Positions 20,108 to 27,632 of a stretch of DNA of 64,000 nt are shown piece after piece. Both the position numbers and the translations under genes were made by a program. This DNA is from RYN-133 sp963785425 (lineage in GTDB: Bacteria > Actinomycetota > Actinomycetes > Mycobacteriales > Jatrophihabitantaceae), in assembly GCA_963785425.1 (NCBI GenBank), contig CAWAVG010000002.1, forward strand, positions 1-64,000, given 5' to 3'. The notes under the pieces were generated by a model that was not told the origin of the DNA, ran no database searches, and saw only the letters and a list, made by a program, of their open reading frames with translations. Every line of letters starts with the position of its first letter. Position 1 is the stretch's first letter.

Positions 20108-21482
20108 ATGGACGACTCGCCGGTGAGTCCCCGACGCGGCCAGGTGAGCAGACGAGGTTTCCTCGGCAGCGCCCTGGCAGCGGGGTTGGGTGTGGGTCTG
20201 GGCACGGGTGCGCTGAGTGCGTGCTCGACTCCCCTCGGTGCGGGCCTCGCCGGATCGACGCTCGACCCCGGAACGGTCCAGTACTGGAATCTCTTCGGCG
20301 GCGGCGACGGAGTTCGCATGCAGGCGATGGAGGCCGGCTTCGAAAAGGCCGAGCCCAAGATCGGCCTGTCGTCGGTGACGCTGGCCTGGGGCAACCCGTA
20401 CTACACGAAGCTCTCGCTGGCCACGCTCGGCGGTGAGCCACCCGACGTCGCCGTCTCGCACCTCACGCGCATGAAGACGCTGCAGGCTGCCGACTTGCTC
20501 ACCGAGCTGCATCCGTCCGATCTCGCCCGGCACGGGATGACCGCCGACAAGTTCAACCAGACGGCGTGGAAGACCGGGCTGGTGAACGGGAAGATCTTCG
20601 CGATCCCGCTCGACACGCACCCGTTCGTGTGTTTCTACAACACCGACGTGTGCAAGAAGGCCGGCCTGCTCGACAGTTCCGGGCAGCTCAAGCCGATCAC
20701 CGGTGAACAGGCGTTCATGGACGCGCTGACCAAGGCCAAGAAGGTGACCGGGCAGTACGGCGCCGCGATCGCCGTCATCAACGAGACGCCCACGCCGTGG
20801 CGCGTGTTCCAGACCCTGTACAGCCAGCTGGGCGGTTCGCCCGTCGTCTCCGAGGCCGGCACGAACGTCTCGATCGACGACACCAAGGCGATGAAGGTGT
20901 TGAGCTTCCTCAGCAAGCTCAACACGACCAACCTGATGCCCGGCTCGCTGGACTACCAGGGCGCGATCGCGATCTTCGCCGCCGGGGGCGCCGGGTTCTT
21001 CTTCCAGGGCGAATGGGAGATCACGACGTTCCAGACGGCCAAGACGCCGTTCAGCATGACCAAGTTCCCGAACGTCTATGCCGGCTGCGAGCAACTACGC
21101 GGTGCAGGCCGACTCGCACACCCTGGTCATCCCGAAGGATCCGGGACGCAGTCACACCCAGCTCGACAACTCCTTGACCTTCATCCGGTCGATGCTCGAC
21201 CAGAGCGCGACCTGGGCCGCCGGCGGGCACATCCCGGCGTGGCTGCCCTACCGGAACAGTTCGGCGTACGCGAAGCTCACCCCGCAGTCGAACTACGCGT
21301 CCGCAGCCGATGCAGCGGTCTACGACCCCGACGCCTGGTACTCCGGCTCCGGCTCCGATTTCGAGAACATCGTCGGCGGCACGATCGGCGCGGTCATGTC
21401 CGGTGTCGCCTCGCCGCAGTCCGGGCTGAACCAGATGAAACAGAAGCTCGGCGTCCTCGCCAAGACACAACCGCCGACCTGA
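20108..21482 (+). CDS. Second sugar-binding lipoprotein (one frameshift)
   Basis: This ABC importer solute-binding protein has a twin-arginine-like start (QVSRRGFLGSALAAG) and a lipobox ending at LSACS, so it is probably exported by Tat and lipid-anchored. The mature part has NVSIDDTKAMKVLSFLSKL and other family 1 features. The frame shifts near 21078-21090: KFPNVY continues as AASNYAVQADSHTLVIPKD after removal of one base, probably a G of GG. Repaired length is about 457 residues. The ATG at 20108 has a GGAAGGA ribosome site 30 bases after the GH51 stop. The ligand is presumably an arabinose-containing sugar. Confidence 0.87.
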
Positions 21483-21522
21483 TGAGCGACTGTCGAACCG
21501 CCACCGGACGCAGGAGGATCCC

Positions 21523-22468
21523 GTGACTGCAACTGCGCAAGTTCCTCGGCCGACGGAGGCCGCGAGCGCCGACCTCGGCCGGAGCAAGGCGCCGGCGCCG
21601 CGACGACACGCGGCCGGCGTTGATGTTCCTTGCGCCGTTCCTGATCCTGTACGTGCTCTTCGTCATCGGTCCGGCTCTGTACGGCCTGGTGGTGAGCTTC
21701 TTCGACACCAGCCTGGTGAAGTCGGGGCTGGGGAAGTTCGCCGGCTTCTCCAACTACGTCGAGGCGTTCAAGAGCTCGGACTTCTGGAACTCGATGTGGC
21801 ACACGGTGTGGTTCACCGTGTTGACCACACCGCCGCTGGTGATCCTCTCGTTCATCTTCGCCGTGCTCGCCGAGCGCGCGAGCCACGGCAAATGGTTCTT
21901 CCGGCTGGCGTTCTTCGCCCCGTACATCCTGCCGTCGGCGACGGTGGCCTTGATCTGGATCTGGCTCTACACCCCGGCCCTCGGGCTCGCCTCCGCCGGC
22001 GTCCAGAAGGTCGGGATCACGGCGCCGCAATGGCTCGGCGACCCGCACTGGGCGATGTGGTCGATCGCGGCAACGACGGTGTGGTGGACGCTCGGGTTCA
22101 ACTTCGTGCTCTACCTGGCCGGTCTGCAGGACATCCCACGCGAGCTCTACGAGGCCTCGGCCCTCGAAGGCGCATCGCCCTGGCAGCAGATGCGGTCTAT
22201 CACGATCCCTCTGCTGAGCCGCACCACCACGCTGGTGGTCGTGCTGCAGATCATCGCGTCGCTCAAGGTCTTCGACCAGATGTACATCATGACCTCGGGC
22301 GGGCCGAACTTCAGCACCCGTCCCGCGCTCGAATACATCTACGACATCGGATTCACCGACTACCGGGTCGGTTACGGCGCAGCCGCCTCGACGGTGTACT
22401 TCGTCCTCCTGCTGATCGTGTCGGCGGTGTGGTTCCTGCAGACCCGCCGCGCCGAGAGAAGGGTCTGA
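21523..22468 (+). CDS. CUT1 ABC permease, MalF/UgpA type (one frameshift)
   Basis: This is the membrane permease of the second sugar importer. The main body, with six membrane segments and the EAA loop DIPRELYEASALEGASPW, begins at LMFLAPFLILYVLFVIGP in one frame. The only strong start is the GTG at 21523 behind a perfect AGGAGG, in a frame that must change between about 21590 and 21620. One surplus base in the short GC-rich linker explains it. The repaired length is about 314 residues. It sits between its binding protein and partner permease, three bases before the latter. Confidence 0.85.
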
Positions 22469-22471
22469 CCG

Positions 22472-23359
22472 ATGGCGACACTGACGAGCGAGCCGAAGCA
22501 ATTCACCGTCGGCAAGGCCGGCAGCAAGACCGCCATCTCGGGATCGCGCCTGTTCAACCGCGTGTGCACGGGCGTCATGATCGCGTTCTCGATCATCTGG
22601 TTGATCCCGTTGCTGTGGGCGATCGACACGGCGTTCAAGCCGAACGGTGAGACGGCCGACCTGCCGGTCACCTGGTGGATCGACCACCCCACCTGGGCGT
22701 CGTTCGCGTCGATCCTGCGGCAGGGCGACATCTGGAACTGGTACGCGTCGAGTTTCATCACGTCGGCGCTGATCGTGATCCTGACCGTCTTCACGGCGAG
22801 CATGGCGGCGTTCGCCCTGTCGCGACTGAAGTTCCGCGGGCAGGGCGCCTTGCTGGGCTTCATCCTGCTGGGGCTGCTGATCCCGATCCAGGTGCTCATC
22901 GTCCCGCTGTTCCGCGAGGTCGGCGGGATGGGCCTGCTGAACACGTACTGGGCGGTGATCCTGCCCCAGGTACCCACGGCGATCGCGGTTTTCGTGTTCA
23001 AGCAGTTCTTCGACGGGCTGCCCAGGGAACTCGAGGAGGCGGCGCGCATGGACGGTGCCAGCACGTGGTGGATCTACCGCGGCCTGGCCATGCCGTTGAT
23101 GAAGCCCGCCATCGCCGCGGTGTCGATCTTCACCTTCATCTGGTCCTGGAACAACCTGCTCTGGCCGCTGCTCGTGGTCAGCAATCCCAAGCTCATGACG
23201 ATCCCCGTCGGACTCGCCACGGTGCAGGGCAACTTCGGGATCCGTTACGCCGACACGATGGCCGCCGCATTGCTGGGGGCGCTGCCGTTGATCGCGCTGT
23301 TCCTGTTCTTCCAACGTCAGATCGTGGAAGGCGTCGCGGGCACCGGGCTGAAGGGGTGA
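22472..23359 (+). CDS. CUT1 ABC permease, MalG/AraQ type
   Basis: This intact 295-residue permease has six membrane segments, the EAA loop LPRELEEAARMDGASTWW and the terminal GTGLKG tail typical of the MalG group. With the preceding permease and binding protein it makes a complete importer apart from the ATPase, which is not encoded in the window. In many actinobacteria one shared MsiK-type ATPase serves several such importers; that is known from other species and inferred here. Confidence 0.9.
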   Translation: MATLTSEPKQFTVGKAGSKTAISGSRLFNRVCTGVMIAFSIIWLIPLLWAIDTAFKPNGETADLPVTWWIDHPTWASFASILRQGDIWNWYASSFITSALIVILTVFTASMAAFALSRLKFRGQGALLGFILLGLLIPIQVLIVPLFREVGGMGLLNTYWAVILPQVPTAIAVFVFKQFFDGLPRELEEAARMDGASTWWIYRGLAMPLMKPAIAAVSIFTFIWSWNNLLWPLLVVSNPKLMTIPVGLATVQGNFGIRYADTMAAALLGALPLIALFLFFQRQIVEGVAGTGLKG

Positions 23360-23370
23360 ATGATCGCCTG

Positions 23371-24207
23371 ATGCGAATCCTCGTAACCGGAGCGTCGGGC
23401 AAGGCAGGCAAATGGGTGGTGCGAGATCTGGTCGAAACCGGTCACGACGTACTGGCCACCGACATCGCCCCGAAGCTGGCGGACTGTCCCGCTGAGTTCA
23501 CCCGCGCCGACCTGACCGACTACGGGCAGGCGATCGACATCATGAGCGGTGTCGACGCGGTGGCTCACTTGGCCAACATCCCGGCGCCGGAGCTGTTCAC
23601 CGCGGCCCACACCATCAACGCGAACAACGCGATGAACACGAACGTGTTCCTCGCCGCAGCAGATCGGAGGGTCGACCGCGTCGTGTGGGCCTCCAGCGAG
23701 ACGACGCTCGGCCTGCCGTTCGACATAGCGCCGAAGTACGCCCCAGTCGACGAGGCGCACTATCCGTTCCCTACCTCGACGTACTCGCTGTCGAAGGTGG
23801 TCGCCGAGGCGATGGCCGAGCAGGTGTCGGCCTGGTCGGGGATCCCGTTCGTCGCGCTTCGCCTGTCGAACGTCCTCGACCGCGAGGATTACGAAGCCTT
23901 CCCCAGCTACTGGCCCGACCCGATGTCACGCAAGTGGAATCTGTGGGGCTACATCGACGCCCGCGATGCCGCGTCGGCGTTCCGGCACGCGCTCGAGGCG
24001 ACCACGACCGGCGTCACGGTCGCGATCATCGCCAACGACGACACCGTGATGGATCGACCGTCGGTCGATCTGATGAAAGAGGTCTTTCCGGACGTCGAGG
24101 TCCGCGGCGAGCTCGACACGTACCAGACGCTGCTGGCCAATGACCGGGCCAAGCAGCTGTTCGGTTGGCAGCCGCAGCATTCGTGGCGCGACGAGATCGG
24201 ACGCTGA
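23371..24207 (+). CDS. Extended SDR sugar epimerase/dehydrogenase 1
   Basis: This NAD(P)-dependent short-chain dehydrogenase of the extended (epimerase) type, 278 residues, has the nucleotide-binding glycine motif VTGASGKAGKWV at the N terminus. The catalytic region includes VVWASSETTLG and the Tyr-Lys pair in STYSLSKVVAEA. It resembles UDP-sugar epimerases and uronate dehydrogenases; substrate cannot be read from sequence. I chose the ATG at 23371; a GTG at 23356 overlapping the permease stop is an alternative. Its place in the arabinofuranosidase-importer operon suggests it acts on a sugar brought in with arabinose. Its stop overlaps the next start (TGATG). Confidence 0.8.
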   Translation: MRILVTGASGKAGKWVVRDLVETGHDVLATDIAPKLADCPAEFTRADLTDYGQAIDIMSGVDAVAHLANIPAPELFTAAHTINANNAMNTNVFLAAADRRVDRVVWASSETTLGLPFDIAPKYAPVDEAHYPFPTSTYSLSKVVAEAMAEQVSAWSGIPFVALRLSNVLDREDYEAFPSYWPDPMSRKWNLWGYIDARDAASAFRHALEATTTGVTVAIIANDDTVMDRPSVDLMKEVFPDVEVRGELDTYQTLLANDRAKQLFGWQPQHSWRDEIGR

Positions 24208-25148
24208 TGCGCGTACTGGTCGTAGGAGCGACCGGCCATGTGGGTGGCTACCTCGTCCCGTCGCTGGTGCGCGCGGGTCATGAGGTGGCCGCGATGAGCC
24301 GGGGCAAGCAACACCTGTACCGCGACGACGACGCGTGGGACTCGGTCGAGACCATCCGTATCGATCGTGACGCGGCCGAGGCCGACGGCAGCTTCGTCAC
24401 CGCGGTGCTCGACGCCCGTCCCGACATCGTGATCGACATGGTGTGCTTCGAGCCGAGCTCGGCCGAGACGCTCGTCGCCGGGCTTGACGGAAAGGTCGCA
24501 CGTCTCGTGATGTGCGGGACGATCTGGGTGCACGGCCCGACGCTCGCCGCGCCCACCCGCGAATCGGACGAGCGGCACCCCTACGGCGAGTACGGCACGA
24601 AGAAGGACGCCATCGAGCGCATCGTGCTGCGTTCGGAAGTGCCGTCGGTCGTGTTGCACCCCGGGCACATCAGCGGTCCGGGCTGGCCTGTGATCAACCC
24701 GGTCGGCAATCTCGATCCGGCGGTGTGGCGCGCACTGGCCGAAGGCAGGCCCCTCGCCGTGCCGAACGACGGCGTGGCGACCATGCATCACGTGCATGCG
24801 GCCGATGTCGCGGCGGCGTTCGCGACCGCGGTGACCAGCGATGCGGCGGTGGGGGAGGCCTTCCATGTCGTCTCGGCGCAGGCGATGTCGACGCGCGGCC
24901 TGGCCGAAGCTGCCGCCGGCTGGTTCGGGCAGACGGCAGACCTGCGGCCGGTGACGTGGACAGAGTTCGAGGCGCAGACGACGGCCGAGCACGCTGCGGC
25001 CAGCCGCGAACATCTGCAGCGCAGCCATGTGATGAGCATCGAGAAGGCGAGGACGTTGCTCGGCTACGCACCGGCCTACACGAGCGAGCAGGCGGTGCAC
25101 GAGGCCGTCGACTGGCTGGTCGCCAACGACGGGTTGCTCGCCGGCTGA
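24207..25148 (+). CDS. Extended SDR sugar epimerase/dehydrogenase 2
   Basis: This second NAD-binding SDR, 313 residues, has the motif VVGATGHVGGYLVP at its start and the catalytic-like Tyr-Lys in GEYGTKKDAIE. It is only distantly like its neighbour. Related proteins are annotated as NAD-dependent epimerase/dehydratases with unknown substrates. The ATG at 24207 overlaps the previous stop, so the pair is translationally coupled and probably works in one pathway. It closes the rightward operon and faces the convergent alcohol dehydrogenase. Confidence 0.8.
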   Translation: MRVLVVGATGHVGGYLVPSLVRAGHEVAAMSRGKQHLYRDDDAWDSVETIRIDRDAAEADGSFVTAVLDARPDIVIDMVCFEPSSAETLVAGLDGKVARLVMCGTIWVHGPTLAAPTRESDERHPYGEYGTKKDAIERIVLRSEVPSVVLHPGHISGPGWPVINPVGNLDPAVWRALAEGRPLAVPNDGVATMHHVHAADVAAAFATAVTSDAAVGEAFHVVSAQAMSTRGLAEAAAGWFGQTADLRPVTWTEFEAQTTAEHAAASREHLQRSHVMSIEKARTLLGYAPAYTSEQAVHEAVDWLVANDGLLAG

Positions 25149-25170
25149 CCGTTCAGCTCGTGCGGTGTGG

Positions 25171-26181
25171 TCACGGCTCGACCACGACCTTCAACCCGTT
25201 CCGGGCGGCCGCGAACTCGAACGCGGCGTTGACCTCGGTCAGGGGATACCGGTCGGACACCAGCGGGCCCAGCTCGACCCGTCCGGTGCTCGCGAGCTGG
25301 ATCGCTCGCGGATAGACGTCGTTCATGCGGCGCGCCATGACGATCGTGAGCCCCTTACGGCGGGTGGCGCCGGCGGGAAACGACGACCGGTCATCCTCGG
25401 GTATGCCGACGAGCACGAGCCGCGCGCCCGGACGCGACACCTGCACGGATGCCGCGATGGCCGCGTCATCACCGGCGACCTCGAACGTCACGTCCGTACC
25501 GAGGCCCGACGTCGCGTGGTGCAGCTGCTCGGCGTAGTCGTCATCGTCCGGGTCGAGGACGGTGTCGGCGCCTGCGCGCTGGGCGGCAGCACGCCGATGT
25601 GGCAGCGGATCCGCCGCCAGCACCGCGCGGGCGCCCGCGAGCCGCAGCAGCTGGATCAGGCACAGCCCGATCGGCCCGCACCCGATCACGGCCGGCTGCG
25701 CGCCGAGCCGCACATGGCCCAGGTCAAGGGCGTGGATGGCGACCCCCAGCGGTTCGAGCATGGCGCCGTCCGCGTCGGCGACGCTGTCGGGCAGCGGATG
25801 CAACAGGCGAGTGGGCCAGGTCATCAGCTCGCGCAGCCCACCGTCGCAGGTCGAGTGCCCGGCGAAGACGATGTTGCGGCAGAGGTTGCGGTAGCCCCGC
25901 AGGCACAGGTCGCAGTGCCCGCACGGGATCGCCGGGTCGATCGCCACCCGCTCGCCGTCACGTGTGCCTCCGCGGATCACGCCGGCCATCTCGTGTCCGC
26001 CGACCAGCGGCCGTGACAGCACGGCGTCGCCGATGCCGCCTTCGGTGTACCAGTGCAGGTCCGAGCCGCACAGCCCGACCGCGGTGACTGCGACAACGGA
26101 TTCGCCGAGGCCGGCGACCGGTTCGGGTTCGTGGCCCAGACGAAGGTCACGGGCGGCATGCAGGCGGGCTACCAGGGTCAC
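25171..26181 (-). CDS. Zinc-dependent medium-chain alcohol/polyol dehydrogenase
   Basis: This MDR-family dehydrogenase of 336 residues is closest in pattern to L-idonate 5-dehydrogenase and other polyol dehydrogenases. The catalytic-zinc Cys is in GLCGSDLHWY and the zinc His-Glu in VGGHEMAGV. The structural-zinc cysteines are in CGHCDLCLRGYRNLC. The coenzyme fold is at VIGCGPIGLCLIQLL. The GTG at 26181 follows a strong GAGGAGG. It is convergent to the SDR operon and may oxidise a keto-sugar or polyol linked to the arabinose island. The exact substrate is not known. Confidence 0.85.
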   Translation of the reverse strand: MTLVARLHAARDLRLGHEPEPVAGLGESVVAVTAVGLCGSDLHWYTEGGIGDAVLSRPLVGGHEMAGVIRGGTRDGERVAIDPAIPCGHCDLCLRGYRNLCRNIVFAGHSTCDGGLRELMTWPTRLLHPLPDSVADADGAMLEPLGVAIHALDLGHVRLGAQPAVIGCGPIGLCLIQLLRLAGARAVLAADPLPHRRAAAQRAGADTVLDPDDDDYAEQLHHATSGLGTDVTFEVAGDDAAIAASVQVSRPGARLVLVGIPEDDRSSFPAGATRRKGLTIVMARRMNDVYPRAIQLASTGRVELGPLVSDRYPLTEVNAAFEFAAARNGLKVVVEP

Positions 26182-26349
26182 GGTCGCCTCCTCATCGTTA
26201 CCGACCTACCGCTTCGCGTCCGCAACGAAACCGGTCGGGGCCACGTCAAGTGGATACAGCTCGCAGAGGCGTGGACCGGCAGAGGTATCAAACCTTGCAG
26301 GTCGTGCCTCTCATCCTCAGCCACGTCCACTTCGTCGAATGGAACAACG

Positions 26350-26986
26350 ATGCGTCGCATCATGGAAATCGCGGTGTTCGCCCTTGCGGCCACCTTCGCA
26401 GCACTCGTCACGGGCGTCGGCCCGTCCGGTGCGGCGGTGTCGCACACGCATCAGATCGTGGTGCGCCCGGTGCACTCGGACGGGACGCCGGTCGCCGGCT
26501 ACAGCGTCAGCCACGAGTCGATCTCCGGCTTCACGTGCTCCGGCGCGTCCGCAGGCGCCGTCGATCCGAACATCGAGTGGTGCGGGTACTCCGCGACGTA
26601 CACCGTTGCGTGCTGGAAGTCGGCCAACCACACGGTGCTGTGCCTGCGCGACCCCATGCGCAAGCACCTGGTGCGCATTCGCTACCAGGGCACGTTCAGC
26701 CCGGTGTCGGCTCCGCGCCATCCTTCGCCGCAGTCGCTCGCGCTGTACAGCGGTAACTACTGCCTGGTGCGTGACGGTGGCGCCTGGTCCCAGATCACCG
26801 GTCACCCGAACTGGTACGGCACCTACGGCTGCCAGCACAACGCGATCTACGGCAGCCGGCGACGGCATCAACCGCTCGGTCGACCCGTGGCGCGTCCACG
26901 TCGTGAACAACCCGCGCAACAACACGCCGAACGCGATCGTGGTGCGTGGTGTGAAGCTCGCGTTCTACGTCGGAACGGCCTCCTGA
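26350..26986 (+). CDS. Secreted protein of unknown function (one frameshift)
   Basis: The protein starts with a signal peptide (MRRIMEIAVFALAATFAAL up to about residue 29, SGAA). The mature part of about 180 residues is rich in Cys, Trp and Tyr, with Cys in GFTCSG, EWCGYS, VACWKS, LCLRD, NYCLV and GCQHN. The even spacing suggests disulfides in an exported domain. The frame changes at 26856-26857: AIYGS continues as GDGINRSVDPWRVHVV after deleting one C. I do not recognise the family. Following it is a strong terminator, so it is probably transcribed alone. The 168 bases before it hold no gene that I can see. Confidence 0.65.
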
Positions 26987-26998
26987 CCCCACCGTGGG

Positions 26999-27035
26999 CC
27001 CACTCACACCGCAGATGATCGGCGGTGTGAGTGGG
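26999..27035 (+). terminator. Hairpin terminator after the secreted protein
   Basis: CCCACTCACACCGC (26999-27012) and its perfect complement (27022-27035) form a 14-bp stem with a 9-base loop, beginning 12 bases after the stop. There is no long T run, which is usual in GC-rich actinobacteria. Confidence 0.75.
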
Positions 27036-27084
27036 TACGTCCCTTTCAGGCACAAATGGCACGAACAGCTGAGAGGAGACAGGG

Positions 27085-27345
27085 ATGCAGCTTCAGATTC
27101 CGCGGATCGACCCGAAGAACGCGGCCGGCCTGCTCGACAAGGTGGTCGGTCTCGGCAAGGAGATCGCCGGCACGGTCACCAGCAACGATCGGCTGACCAA
27201 GGCGGGCCAGGTGCAGCAGGACAAGGGCACCGAGCGGCTCAAGGCCATCAAGGCCGAGGTCGAGGCCCGCTCGCACCAGACCAAGGCCGCCGGTGCCGAA
27301 TCGGCGCAGAAGTCGGCGCAGAAGACCAAGGAAGCGGTGCACTGA
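27085..27345 (+). CDS. CsbD-like stress protein (microaggregate-binding type)
   Basis: This 86-residue, highly charged, Ala-, Lys- and Gln-rich protein has the pattern KEIAGTVTSNDRLTKAGQ seen in actinobacterial relatives of CsbD. There is no membrane segment or signal. A strong ribosome site (GAGAGGAGA) precedes the ATG. It overlaps the following CsbD gene by one base, so the two small proteins are co-translated. Such proteins are induced by general stress in other bacteria; their molecular role is unknown. Confidence 0.7.
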   Translation: MQLQIPRIDPKNAAGLLDKVVGLGKEIAGTVTSNDRLTKAGQVQQDKGTERLKAIKAEVEARSHQTKAAGAESAQKSAQKTKEAVH

Positions 27346-27548
27346 TGGGAATCGGCGAGCAGATCAAGGGTGCGGCCAAGGAGAAGGTCGGCGACCTGAC
27401 CGACAACGACGAGCTCCAGTCGGAGGGTGACGCCCAGCAGACCAAGGGCGAGGCCGAGACCGACGAGACCGAGGCTCGCGCCGAGGCGAAGGCGCACGAG
27501 AAGAAGGCCGACGCGCTCGAGAAGGAGCAGGAGTCCCTCGACAACTGA
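27345..27548 (+). CDS. CsbD family protein
   Basis: This 67-residue acidic protein has the CsbD signature IKGAAKEKVGDLTDNDELQSEG, split here as IKGAAKEKVGDLT and NDELQSEGDAQQ. A Lys/Glu-rich tail likely to be helical follows. CsbD proteins are sigma-factor-controlled general stress proteins of unknown mechanism. It shares the TGATG junction with the preceding gene and is followed by a strong hairpin. Confidence 0.85.
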   Translation: MGIGEQIKGAAKEKVGDLTDNDELQSEGDAQQTKGEAETDETEARAEAKAHEKKADALEKEQESLDN

Positions 27549-27570
27549 GGTCGGCAAAGACGGATCGAGC

Positions 27571-27597
27571 GAGGCCCGGGCAGCATGCCCGGGCCTC
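27571..27597. terminator. Bidirectional hairpin between csbD and the GGDEF-EAL gene
   Basis: GAGGCCCGGGCA (27571-27582) pairs perfectly with TGCCCGGGCCTC (27586-27597) around a 3-base loop. It lies between convergent genes and can stop both. Confidence 0.75.
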
Positions 27598-27632
27598 GTC
27601 GTCCTACCGGCGCGTGCGTCCGATCCCGAGGT

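Noticed and set aside
18560..21482. One continuous frame appearing to fuse the arabinofuranosidase to a binding protein
   Set aside because: The GH51 frame is lost near 19828 and the binding protein has its own ATG, ribosome site and signal peptide at 20108; the fusion is produced by a one-base shift.
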